The position numbers and the translations under genes were made by a program. A stretch of DNA of 64,000 bases from Diplolepis rosae (lineage: Eukaryota; Arthropoda; Insecta; Hymenoptera; Diplolepididae), in the NCBI GenBank assembly GCA_030998225.1, contig JAPYXD010000466.1, positions 7,915,001 through 7,979,000 on the forward strand, in the 5' to 3' direction. Of this stretch, positions 11,641-22,736 are shown piece by piece (within the stretch, counting starts at the first letter, position 1; the number at the start of each line of letters is the position of its first letter). The notes below the pieces were generated by a model. The model was not told the DNA's origin. It ran no database searches and worked only from the letters and a program-made list of their open reading frames with translations.

Positions 11641-12429
11641 TTTGTTTCTTTTCGAATTTTATTATTTTCTGATAAATTAAAATGTTCATAAACGACCAAA
11701 ATACAATAGTTTATAGTTTTTGTATATATTCAAAATTATTTCTATTACTTCTTTCAGTTGGAGCAAATTATTACTCCTGAGCAATTTAAACGTATGACGA
11801 AATACGTTAACAAGATCGAGTAATTCAACATTTTTTTAAACAGAAGGGGATGGAGCTTTTTTCCAGTTTTCAAAACCGTTAATATACAGGTACATAAGGG
11901 TTGAATTATGAAACGCGAATTAATTTATACCAAAAATAGTTATTATACGTGACTATTATTAACAGTTCACGTTCAGAACGTGAGATAATTTATACACTAC
12001 TCCAAGGTACGTTTACTTGTTGAATTCTGTAATCTACATTTGATAAATTTATAATAAATTTATATTAAATTATAGTTAAGAAATAAATACATATGCCTAT
12101 TTAAATATATACAACATTATATACCATAATAATAAATATTATCGAGTTATATTTTAGTATTATTTAATGAATTTCATTTAATTAGTTTAATTATGGATAC
12201 TATCAATACTAATACCGGTAAAAAAGCATGGATTTCATATTGTTTCTTTAATATTTACACTTTTCTGTTTTTACTATATTTGAATTTACCGCAACATTCT
12301 TTGTAATCAACCTAAGTAAAGATGGTGGCTCAGCCTTCAATGAAGCACACGACTTTGCATTGATTATGCATCCAGTGTATTATAGAGATCAGTGGTTAAA
12401 CTCGGCTCGGTTTCGGAACGCGTTGGAGT

Positions 12430-13126
12430 TAGAGTTCTAAATTTCTCGGATATTTAAAATCTGGTCACGTTCTCGTGACTGTGACCGTCATTTTAAGACA
12501 ACTTGAGAATTTACAGAAAATTTAAGAGAATTTTACCATACCTTCACCAATATTTTCTTTATCATTAAACCTTATAATATAGTAAATTTATTTCCAAACA
12601 CTATGAATTGCAATAGTGAAGGTTTCATAAAAATAAACTACGAAAAATGTCAGGTTTTATCGGCATTCAATATTAAAAAAAAATTTTTTATAGCCATTAT
12701 ATTAAATTCAAACATAAAGAACAAGTACTTCAAGTTTACTTCGCAAAAATTACGCTTTGATTTAAATAATGGTTTGACAGTTTTGGGACAGTTTATGCAC
12801 TTTTTTAAGTGCTCTATTTGTCGAGTGGCATGCTTTCTGTACATCTGATCACAGTATTTGCACTTGAAAGAAGCTTTATTTTGTTTATCAATACTTTGTT
12901 TTTTAAAAATCCAAACTATATTCTTTTTTTTCTGTTTTTATTGCGCACGTTACACGAACTTCCAGAACAAAGCATTTATCAAAAATAGTTGAAAGCTTGA
13001 ACCGTTACGGAAAAATATTTTTAGATTCTCATAAATTCTCGAAGAGCACTTTCATCCTAGAAATTCTCAGTCATATTCCCGTGCTCCCGGACATATTCTC
13101 GGTCACATAAATTCTTTAGAACTCTA
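12430..13126. mobile_element. Non-autonomous hAT element, copy 1
   Basis: The inverted ends are TAGAGTTCTAAA, and the exact 8-bp target duplication GTTGGAGT lies at 12422-12429 and 13127-13134. The interior on the minus strand preserves part of a BED-type zinc finger (YRKHATRQIEHLKKC), so it derives from the 5' part of an autonomous hAT. Confidence 0.9.
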
Positions 13127-13235
13127 GTTGGAGTTTGTTTGGGTCGATCTAGGAAGGTTTTGTAACGCTCCAGGGTCGACCCGAGTCGAATAGTAAAAGG
13201 GCAATTAAGAAATTCGAGGAAAGTTAAAAGCAACA

Positions 13236-13690
13236 ATCGATTGTGAAGACACTGATTTTAGTGATTTTGTAGATGCAGTAGCGCACGATTATGCTTTACC
13301 AGCTATTAGAGATTGTTTGATTTCTTACACAACTGGTCGTATAACTGCTTACATTAAACAGCACACTCAGTGTTCAACATGCTTAAATGCATTCCTGACT
13401 ACGTCTGAAATTCATGCAGATACGATATTTTTTCTTGTGATCAGTTACCTGAAAGTTTGAGTAGATTTGCAAAAATAAATAAAGATTTCATACGTCCAAA
13501 TGTTAAGTTATACAAGATTATCACAGTTGTCGAATATCTATTTAACAAACATTGCCAGTCTAGCAATTCTTTTGATCCAATTCTAGACGATTTAATTTCA
13601 TGTGAAACAATATTTATTTTTCAATGCAAAGAACATGCCAATGAAGCTGTGGAGATGTTAGCATATGTAATTTTATTTTATTTTAAATAA
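13236..13690 (+). pseudogene. DNA transposase C-terminal fragment, possibly P/THAP type
   Basis: Two overlapping frames, split by a frameshift near 13435, resemble the C-terminal part of a cut-and-paste transposase. The first has ALPAIRDCLISYTTGRITAY and paired cysteines (CSTC); the second (from about 13445) ends at 13690. The Y-[TI]-x-G then Cys-x2-Cys layout reminds me of P-element/THAP9-type proteins, but similarity is judged by eye only. No start or catalytic core is present. Confidence 0.35.
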
Positions 13691-13777
13691 GGATGGGACA
13701 AATCGTAAGACAGGAAATGGTTGAAATTAAAAAAGTTAGCGTCTTGAAGAAAAAAGCACTCTCTAAATCTGAATTAG

Positions 13778-14215
13778 TCAAATTTTCACTGATTGAATTA
13801 GAGATTTGATTCCTTGGACTGTTGCACCCAGTTCGTCAGGGTTGACGCGCTTTTTGAGCTCGCGCAGAATTGAGGCGTAGCTCATCCCCTCTGCCAGTTT
13901 GATGAGCACCGCTTCTGAGCGTACACGGCGAGGTTTCTCCGGCGATTTGGAAGGCTTCTTCCCTTTCCTTTTCCGGAGTTCATTCTGTGGGATCTTGACC
14001 CACTCTTCTTCTTTATTGGAGGCTTTAGGCCTCTTCTCTGCCGGCTTCTTCGCCGCAGACACCTCCGGGCTCGCTGTCGACTCTCTCGGCCGTTTGCGTG
14101 TGTCCGGTGTGGACCTCGCAGCCGGCTGGGGGAGGGTTTGGCTACCCTCGTCTGCAACTTCCTTCTGTTTTGATGGTCTTACCTCCTTCATCTTTCGTAC
14201 CATGAGGCCTCTCAT
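13778..14215 (-). pseudogene. R1-like ORF1, central part
   Basis: A frame of 145 codons. The first 90 residues are basic and Pro/Lys/Arg-rich. They are followed by EAVLIKLAEGMSYASILREL and then VNPDELGATVQGIK, a block I know from ORF1 of insect R1/TRAS-type elements just before the zinc knuckles. The frame ends shortly after, without the knuckles. It is in a different frame from the N-terminal part. Confidence 0.7.
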
Positions 14216-14236
14216 CAGGTATTTGAAGGAGTCGAG

Positions 14237-14554
14237 CTAGCAGACGGTATCCTCTATATCATACCGCAGCGCCCCGAGCTCCTTCTTCACCTCCTGTATG
14301 CCGTCCCTGATAGGGAGGTGCATATTCTTCTTTGTTCTGGAGAAGTTCTCCATCTTCTCCAGCGCCGATTCCGCCTTCTTGAGGATCTCCAATTGCTTCT
14401 CGTTACGCTCGTGACGCCAGTCCCGGTACTGCCGTACCTGGGACTTATCCGTCTCGAACGGATCCGGCGTCTCCTCCGTTACATCTAACTCCCCTCCGAA
14501 TATCTCCTCACTCATTGTTTTATTTATATTTGACAGCTCCATATTTAATTCCAC
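14237..14554 (-). pseudogene. R1-like ORF1, N-terminal part
   Basis: A frame of 105 codons, rich in charged residues and with a predicted coiled coil at about residues 48-95 (many Glu/Lys, Leu/Met at heptad spacing). It ends at a stop 22 bases before the next start, so it and the following frame were probably one ORF1. ORF1 proteins of this clade bind element RNA. No catalytic motif is present. Confidence 0.55.
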
Positions 14555-15106
14555 GAGTAGCTAGGGAAGTATTCGGTCCGCCCCTGCAGAGCCCTGCATG
14601 CAGGGGTAAGGCCTCAATACTCTAGGAGGTGGCCTGGTTTCCTAGAGACACCGTGTGAGACACCACTTCCTGGTGCCATGCAGCCCTCAGCACGGTATTT
14701 AACACCTTGGCTTGGGGGTTATTCCTTCGGGACCATCCCTGGAACATTGTCCGCGACTGCTTATTTAGTTTTGTATCCGTATTCAGCAGGCCCCTCTATC
14801 CGCAACCTGAGGACGCGCCCGGTGGCCTGTTCTAGGGCCCCCTGATCGATTTCCGAAGAAATCAATGCAATACCGAAGATAATATTAATTATATCAGTAT
14901 TATACATAATCTTGATTCATGCAGATTCTATAGAAATGTCAGAAAAGGAAAATTTTAAGGAGCGTGATAAGGCTAAAGTTTTTTCCATGAAAGGTTATCT
15001 TGATTCAATGAAAACAGAAAAACAAGTATAATAGCATTCATTATCTTATGTTTATTATATATTTTAAATTTAGTTAAAGACTTATAATGATCCAAGCTAT
15101 CTTATA

Positions 15107-17171
15107 CAGGGTGTCCCAGGACTCAAGGTACATATTAATATTTTTGAATTCAAAAAAAAAAATGGAATGAAAAATTCTAATGCAAAAAATTTGTGAAGTG
15201 TATAATTACTGAGTAATTAGCAATTAAAATTGACCAATCATAAAAATGCATTAGATAGACGACTGTTTATATGCTATCGCTGAGAGAGTGTGAGAATGCA
15301 AGTTCAGATCGTATAATTTCTCCTCAGTTTATTTTTGTAAGAGGTTTTGATTCTTTATTGCAACTTCACACTTAAACGAGATTAAAAAATTAACAAGTAT
15401 CTTTTTCGTAGCTTCCAGATTAGAAAACATTGCTGGCTGAGTTAATTACCGTAGTTAAAAATGTATGCGTTTTTGAATTCTGTACAATCCTGCTGAATTC
15501 TTGGCATTTTCGCAGAATTCTTTTGAGTTCTTTAGAAATCCCTTTAACATCTTTGAATTACCTTGAACACTTTTGGATACATCTAATTATTTGGAATTTC
15601 AAGGTTTTGGAATGCTGTAAATTCCTCCGAATTGTACTAAATTTCTCGTAATTTTCGTAATTCTTACTCAGTGAGTCAAGATAGGCCGATGGCTCAGCTA
15701 CCAGTGAATGAAGATGTACTCGTTATTCGAATTCTGCATAGTTATCACGAATTCAGTGAAATACGTTTCAACACGTTTGAATGCATTTAAAAACGTCCAA
15801 ATACTTTTCAAGCTATGAAAATATGCAATAAATTGTTGAAATTGAAAAATTCATAAATCCTACAAATTCTTACGAATTTTGCTGAATCTGAGTAATTTCT
15901 TATAAAACTCTTTTTAATTTCTCATGATTCCAGGAAATAAATAAATAATTGATTTGAACGGAAAAAACACCTACTTCTAAAGTGCTTTGCGAAGTTCTTA
16001 AGGTCAGGAATCAAACTGATATGTTCCCAGTTCGGAAAATTGCTACTAATTATTAGACACTGTTTACTAAAACTTCAGTGAAATTTTCAGAATTGCTAAA
16101 CCAAATACTGAAATTTTACTAATAATTAGTAGAAATTTTTACAAAAGTGAATTAGTGGCATCAGACTGTTGTCGTCGCGTCTTAACGACAAGCAGACAGA
16201 AGAAGTAGTAGCAGAAAGAAGTAATTTTTATTGATAGATCCCGAGCAGGATTCAATAAAAATCTGGTAAAGAGAAGCGCTTCGTTTGAAAGCACGTTGAC
16301 TTCTCTTTTTCAAAGCAATTTGTCTTGATTTTTCTTCAATTCACTGATTGTTTTACAATACGAAAAATGTGTTGGTTAGTGCAAAATCGTGCGCGGCGAG
16401 AGACAGAAGTTGCTACTAAGCAGCGAAACAGATTCACGCCCGCTCTACTAGGACATTGAAAACAGAAATTCCTTTTTCATCAACTTCGTTGCCCTGGGAG
16501 TGGTAGAAATTAAAACAAACCATCGGCAATGTACCTTAGTATCGTTTCATTAATTTGTTTTGATTTATAATTATAACTTGTACAGTCATTATAAACTTGT
16601 TGCTCAGTCAATATTAAATAAATAAGTTTTCTAAAAAAATCAAAATTGCTAGTGTCTCGAATTCTTTTGTCTGTGCTTATGCCAAATTTAAGAATATGAT
16701 AAATAAATATATTTAAAAGCTGGCATCACGGTGTTAAAGTGGTCTCTACAGAACTGGAGAGAATTCTGCGGAATACCAAGAATTCAGGAGGATTGTACAA
16801 AATTAAAAAACGCATACATTTTAAATAAGGTAATTAACTCATCAAGCAATGTTTTCTAATTTGGTAGCTACGAAAAAGATACTTGTTAATTTTTTAATCT
16901 CGTTTAAGTGTGAAGTTGCACCAAAGAATCAATACCTCTTACAAAAATAAACTGAGGGCAAATTATACGACCTGAAATTGCATTCTCACACTCTCTCAGC
17001 GATAGCATATAAACAGTCGTCTATCTAACGCATTATTATGATTGGTCAATTTTAATTGCTAATTACTCAGTAATTATACACTTCACAAATTTTTTGTATT
17101 AGAATATTTCATTCCATTTTTTTTCGGAATTCAAAAATATTAATATGTACCTTGAGTCCTGGGACACCCTG
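15107..17171. mobile_element. DNA element with about 420-bp terminal inverted repeats (CAGGGTGTCCCAGG ends)
   Basis: The ends CAGGGTGTCCCAGGACTC and their complement are exact, and similarity extends inward to about 15530 and 16745. TATA flanks both sides (15103-15106 and 17172-17175), consistent with a short target duplication. The interior (15530-16745) has no coding frame that I can recognise. The element probably lies inside the decayed hAT remnant that resumes at 17223. Confidence 0.85.
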
Positions 17172-17222
17172 TATATATCTAATAGTTTACATTTTCAATA
17201 CAATAAAATTAATGTTTCTAAT

Positions 17223-18745
17223 GTAATAAATCATTTCAATTTGCTTAGAATACTATAGACTCCGCTTTCTATGTTCGAAAATCAATTTTGGCATGAATTT
17301 TTTCAAGAAATACGTTGTGTTTGGAAGCAACCGTCGCGTTATCAAATAAGGAATTTTTTATTGAATAAAGAATATTCGAAAATTCAAGATGAAGTTAAGA
17401 CAAGAATTGCTGATGCAAAAGCTATAGGACTTCAATGTGATGGTTGGTCTACGGTTGTTCGGCTCATGGATTGAACCTGCTGATTGGTGATATACTAAGT
17501 TCAAAAACTTTGAAAGAATTATTTTCTCAAGCAAAGAGGTTGTAAAAAGTGTCAATTTATCACATAGTGTAAGAGCAACTTTTAACAAAATCCAAGAATT
17601 AATACAAAATGAAGAACAGAAAAGAAGAAAGATGAACTCCAGGCAAAGAAGTATTTTGAAGAAAAAGCACAGCGTTAGAAAGAAACGGAAAAAGTTGACA
17701 AGGAAATATTGTCAGAGAATGAAGAAATACAGGCTAAACAAAAAAGAATATCATTGAAACTACCAGGTAAGACTAGGTGGGGATCAGCCATACTTTGTTC
17801 TGAAAGTGTTATCAGGAACAAAAGTGTTTTAAAAAGATTAGCGATCGCAGAAGGTTTTCAACCTTATTTGTCCACGGACGCTCGGAAAACTATTTTAGAC
17901 CACAAATTCTGGACTGGGCTTCAATTTTTGTACGAATTGTTTACTCCTATATTGAAGTGGATCACGATCCTTGAAGGGAATGGATGTAATCTCAACTTGG
18001 TAAAAAAGCTTTTCCTGACATTATGCAGATTTGCCAAAATCATCTTGTTGAATCACCATTAGCGCTTGAAGAAGATGAACAAATTATTAAGTTTATCACT
18101 AATCGGCGTAAATTTGTTTTGCACTCTATACATTTTGCAGCAAATTTATTGGACCTGAAGCTTAATGGAGAAAATTTAAATCGTGATGAACAACTTGAAG
18201 GACATGAGTTCATTTTTAATAAAATTGAACACGTTTACGGAAATAAGAAAATTCTGATTTCCGAAATACAAAAGGACTTTGCTGAATATAGGAGTATCAG
18301 AGGTTTATACAGCAAAAGCTTTGTCAAAAGTGCAGCTAAATCTTCTGACCCTATAACGTGGCGGGTCGGAATGTTCTGCGGTACAGAATTAAGTTCTATC
18401 GCAGCCGATATATTAAGCATGCCTGCATCAACTGCTGCAACAGAACGCAGTTTTAGCGCATATGGAAACATACATTCAATAAAAAGAAATCGATTAACAA
18501 CAACTAAAGCTGGGAAATTAGCATATGTATCACATAATCTGAAATTGTTGAATTCTAGTACCAGAAAGAAGCAGATGAGAATAGACTTCTCGCGTTCATC
18601 GGGGATAGATAAAGGTAAAGAAAATACCTGCACTGAGTCCAAAAGTGGAGATCTAGAAGACTGGTCAGATTCCGACGAGGACAGTTACGAAAAAAATTCT
18701 ACAATTGAAGCAGTACAGCTTTTTGACTCTGATGATTCTACATAA
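17223..18745 (+). pseudogene. hAT-family transposase, decayed
   Basis: Three open pieces follow one another. At 17271-17474, AIGLQCDGWST is the hAT block around the first catalytic Asp. At 17709-18062, LPGKTRWGSAILCSES is the conserved K-T-R-W-G-S segment. At 18023-18745, PASTAATERSFSAYGNIHS is the C-terminal dimerisation signature, followed by KRNRL. A degenerate stretch (17475-17708) and frame changes break the protein. The N-terminal BED zinc finger is not in this piece but occurs in the short hAT copies nearby. The long CAGGGTG element sits just upstream. Confidence 0.85.
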
Positions 18746-19398
18746 TTTTAATGATTACGTGTTATATTTCGTTAAGTTAATTTGCATTTTTACTTCACGA
18801 TATATAATATTTATTCTTCTTTCTATGTTGAATAGTTGATAGACAAACAGCCCTTGAAAAGATTATGAAGTACGAAAATGTTACTGCCAAAGCAATATTT
18901 TAGTATTCTTATATGTTCTAAGGAGTTTATTTAAATATTTAAGACTGATATGTACTTGCTCAGCACTAAAATGAGATAAGTTTTTTTATGATAAAAATTC
19001 TGTACCTGAAGATATTAATAACGTTAGTACATAACAGTAGCGTAGAGGGATTTCGTGGAGGAGAATTGGTGGTACAGTCACCGCCGGGAGGCTTTGCCAA
19101 CTAACATAAAGAAAGGAACAGAAAGTTTAATTTTGTTTAATAAAACTCACCAATTTTTCCAGTTCATTAACAAAAGTACTCTTTATTTAAACTTTAATAT
19201 ATCCTTCCCCCCCTTTTCTAACAGCTTCATAATTTTACCCCACACTCACTCACACGTCCATCCATTCCATGCACACTCACACCAGAATAATTTTCGTCCG
19301 TCACCTTTTCTTATTTTTCCTGGAAGAGAGAGAGACCTTTGTTGCCCCTTTGCTCTGTCTATCACGGCAGCGCTAGAATTGTATGCTGCAGCGTAATA
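18746..19398. other. Unassigned intergenic sequence
   Basis: The 3' flank of the hAT remnant, then sequence with CACACTCACACG-like runs and a GAGAGAGAGA stretch at about 19325. An open frame at 19055-19396 has no motif and is probably chance. Confidence 0.45.
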
Positions 19399-20512
19399 CT
19401 AAACAAGCTCTCGGGGTATAGTGTATTTGCTGTCCTTAGAATGTAGCACTTTGTCATTCAGATAGTTTATCCACAACATGAGATTGTGTGGGGCCCATCC
19501 ACAAGAATCCGATTGAGACTCAGAGTACAACAGTGAAGAGACATTAGGGCAAAGCAATACACGAGGGAATACTCCTACCTGATACTTGTCTTCAGGCAAG
19601 AGAGTTCTTCCTATTCCTGCATCGAATAGGGTGATAGTAATGTGGGACAAGGAAGCTGCGATTCGCGACAAGGTAATCACTTTCGGCTCAGGAACAGCCT
19701 TTTCTTTAGGACTAAAAGTTCCAATCGCATATGTGCTCGCTAAATGGTCCATGATTTTCTCGAGAGCAGGCAGAGATTTCTTTTTAATGTTTAGCCAGTT
19801 TGTACTTCTAGTAAGGAAGATAGAGATACAGTAACTCATAACATTGTTAAAGCTTGTGTGATCGAACCCTAAATCTACATATCCAGGTTTGCTGACCACC
19901 TTCTCATGCTTTTCGAGAAGGATTTTAAAAGTGACGGCTGGGTCAAAACTTTGATAAGCAAGGATTTCAGCATTCTCTTTGATGGCGTCAACGCAAGCTT
20001 TGATGGCCATCACATCAAAACACTCAATTAGAGTTTTGACAGCACCCTCTGTCATTCCTGTAAGGGCAGATACGGCGAGCTTGCTATGCATGGCTACATC
20101 TTGTAGCAGCTCTTCTAGCTTTTCAGTTCTTAGGGAGTTCATCTTGAACTTGCTCTTTCTCAAAGGTCAACTTTCTTGAGAACAACTGAACGACTTGATC
20201 AATGGACTTAGGGGAAGGTGGTTTCCTCAACAGGATGTCTCTTCTTCTTGGAGTTAGGTTCTTCAAGGAATCAGAAGCAGGGACCGATGTCGCTTCACTG
20301 CTATGGCTCTCCGTCTGAGATGACTGGTCTCTAATCTTCGTAGAAGATTTGATAACCTATGTCTCGGACCGTAGGGAAGGGCTCCTAACCGCTTTCGCTT
20401 CTAACACCAAGTCAACCTTCCTCTCCAAAACTCCTAGTCTTCTGCTAATTGTCCTCAAAGAGTCGTAAAGTCTTCGCCGTTCTGCTACAAGAGCTTTCAG
20501 TTCTTCCTGCAT
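19399..20512 (-). pseudogene. Endogenous viral element: phenuivirus-type nucleoprotein-like gene, broken
   Basis: The main frame (20163 to 19399, 254 codons) shows the layout of tenuivirus/phlebovirus nucleocapsid proteins: AYQSFDPAVTFKILLEKHE, a segment LTRSTNWLNIKKK, then VITLSRIAAS and FPRVLLCPNVSSLL. This protein coats viral RNA. Upstream on the same strand a second frame starts at ATG 20512. It has a coiled-coil-like first 45 residues, hits a stop at 20357, continues open to about 20160, and joins the nucleoprotein region only through a frameshift. So at least one nonsense and one frameshift break it. The extended coiled-coil front part is unusual for this family. The assignment is by pattern only. 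Confidence 0.6.
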
Positions 20513-20586
20513 ATTTTCCGTTTTGAATTGTATGAGTGGTATTCTATTTTAGTAAGCCTGACAATGTGTAATATTCATTTATTGAA

Positions 20587-20587
20587 T

Positions 20588-20622
<35 letters not shown>

Positions 20623-20633
20623 CTCTCCTCTCC
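20587..20633. repeat. Simple repeat: C run followed by (TC)n and (CTCTC)n
   Basis: A run of about ten C followed by about 18 TC dinucleotides and CTCTC units. It lies between the nucleoprotein-like locus and a short palindrome. Confidence 0.9.
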
Positions 20634-20649
20634 TCTAGAAAGGCTACGG

Positions 20650-20812
20650 CAGTGATCCCAGAACGTGGGAGCTGGAGGCCCCCACCATAGATGCCTCGAG
20701 ATCGTTGTGTCTTCCTCATTCAACCAACCTATGGTAGTCGAGCGAGAAAGAAGCCATGAGCTGGTGGGGTCTATGGTGGGGGCCGCCAGCTCCCACGTTC
20801 TGGGATCACTGG
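20650..20812. repeat. Short foldback carrying a dispersed GGGGGCC/TCCCAGA motif
   Basis: Arms of about 42 bases (CAGTGATCCCAGAACGTGGG, then GGCCCCCACCATAGA) are inverted around an 80-base loop. The arm sequence is related to single copies at about 29866-29905, 32402-32447 and 38574-38623. Confidence 0.8.
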
Positions 20813-20819
20813 GCTACGG

Positions 20820-22449
20820 AACATTACAATGCTGGAATCACAAAATCTTGTTATAATAAAAATCAATTATTCGAAACGTAGACACTATAAACGTAACTTG
20901 TAACTTAGTAAATTAGTAAAAGATAGCACATTTTTCCCGCCTAGATCGAGTTCTTCTTTCTTCTTGGGTTATCCATCAAGATTTAACCCTTTCTACTCGA
21001 TCTGGAGTGGTCCTACTTGCGTACGGTTACGTTGCGGATCCTGCCTTGTGTGTCTTTGCCTCTCTACCCGTGCCAGGTGAGAGAGTGCGTTTAAGTGGCA
21101 ACATGCCACGTTACAATACTAAAAGTTTTGACATTTGGAAAATATCTATTGTGAAAAAAAGTTTTATGTATCAATAAAAATAGGCACTGAACTTTAAATT
21201 TTTGTTATCTGTGTCAAAATAGTAAATTTTGATACTAGTCTGTCAATTGGAAAGTGTAGTTGACTTACGTGTGCGCAGTACTTTTTTCTTCATACCTTAC
21301 TAAAAATATCACTTTTAGCATGATTTTCAGTACTAAAAGAGGAACTTTTTGTGCATGTGTTATAAAAACATATTATAAATCTAAATAATTTATTGCATCA
21401 AAAGAAGAAATATCTGAAAATCTATTTCTTCCTAAGTTCATGATAAATTCTCTCGATTGTTACGACCCACCGCTGCAGTTGGTCCCTCTCTTGCGTTGAT
21501 TACATAGCTGGGTTCTGATTAGTTGGTCGTGGAATCCGTTTGCCGTCGTTGACTCGTTGAAACGAGTACCCGCGAGGAAGGATTTGGTTTTAATGATCTA
21601 GATATATGTTCTCTGTTTCAAAAGCCACTCAACGTTTATTATTATTGAGTTTAATAATTGTTTTTGCTTTACACTGTTTTACAATACAACTGTCAGGCCT
21701 TGCTTGCCTGACTTACCGACAATTTTTACAAGTCCATTCTCGGCCGAAATATTTCTAAGTTTGTCGAACAATGAGTCGCATGTTTATGTTTTCAAAGGAG
21801 CTTTTCGAGATTCAAAATCTGCCGTTTTTGAGCTCTGCAGCTATATTTATAATAAGTCCTTTAGGTGGGATATAACCACCTCTCTACAGCCTTCAGCCAA
21901 TCATAATGCTGACGTAACACAATTTTATGTTCTATCGACGAATGGACGTATTGCTCACGCAGGACCGTCCATCAAAGTTAAGTCGCAGAATGAGTCATTC
22001 GATGATTGACATTTATAAACACTCTAAGATCAAATATCGTAATTCCTTGTAATGTTTATGAACTCTACATCCGGTCGTTTTGGAGCTTAAGGCACGTTTT
22101 TTAAAAATAAATAGCCCTATGAGTCATCCATAACCAAAACAATGACGTAATCTCTCGCATTCCTAGTACTCTTGCACGTGTTTTACAATTCTGTGTCGTA
22201 ATTACTGATTATAATGTCGCAATACCATATTTAACGTCGCAATTAGAGACAGAGGTGCTACCTTTTACTTATTCGCCTATCTATATACGCAGATTTAGAA
22301 GTTACGGAAGTTACTGATAATCTAACTACTTGGATTCGAATTTTTGCAATGAATTCGTCGGTAATTCAGACCGCGCTTTTACCAACATATTTGGTTATGA
22401 GTGAAAGGGTGCTAGAACCCCTTATAGCTAGTACTGGTAACCGGCTCAC
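20820..22449. other. Unassigned intergenic sequence with LTR-like fragments
   Basis: Contains GC-richer patches (about 20940-21120 and 21450-21600) beginning or ending in GTTACGAC/GTTACAATA-like sequence, which could be LTR debris. I could not pair them. A frame of 101 codons at 21704-22009 (plus) has no recognisable motif. Nothing else supports a gene. Confidence 0.4.
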
Positions 22450-22736
22450 TGGAGTTCTAAATTTCTCGGACATTTAAAATCCGGTCATGTTCTCGTGACT
22501 ATGACCGTCATTTTAAGACAACTTGAGAATTTACAGAGAATTTATGAGAATTTTACCTTCACCAATATTTTCTTTATCATTAAACCTTATAATATTATAA
22601 ATTTATTTCCAAACACTATAAATTGCAATAATGAAGGTTTCATAAAAATAAAACTACGAAAAATGTCAAGTTTTATCGGAATTCCAAATCACAATTTTTT
22701 TATAGCTATTATATTAAATTGAAACATAAAGAACAA

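Larger units (their letters stand above)
7136..12394. mobile_element. Foldback DNA element with long inverted arms and 8-bp target duplication
   Basis: The ends are inverted copies of CACTGATCTCTATAATA. The target duplication GTTAAACT is exact at 7128-7135 and 12395-12402. The left arm is 7136-7704 continued at 10969-11250, and the right arm is about 11340-12394. The left arm has been split by the CACGGA element at 7705-10968. The 8-bp duplication fits hAT or P-type integration. The arms show no transposase of their own. A 374-bp relative with the same ends sits at 38169-38542. Confidence 0.85.
13778..14880 (-). mobile_element. R1-clade-like non-LTR retrotransposon, 5' UTR plus ORF1 fragment
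   Basis: GC-richer than its surroundings. From the right there is a 5' untranslated part of about 320 bases and then ORF1 in two frames. The left end cuts ORF1 before any zinc knuckle, and no endonuclease or reverse transcriptase follows. Keeping the 5' part and losing the 3' part is the opposite of normal 5' truncation, so this piece was probably cut off by a later rearrangement. Confidence 0.65.

Noticed and set aside
19055..19396. 113-codon open frame
   Set aside because: Low-complexity His/Pro/Phe-rich translation of a CACA-rich stretch, with no domain.
21704..22009. Small gene of 101 codons
   Set aside because: No motif, no splice context, no conserved neighbours. Frames of this length are expected by chance in 64 kb.
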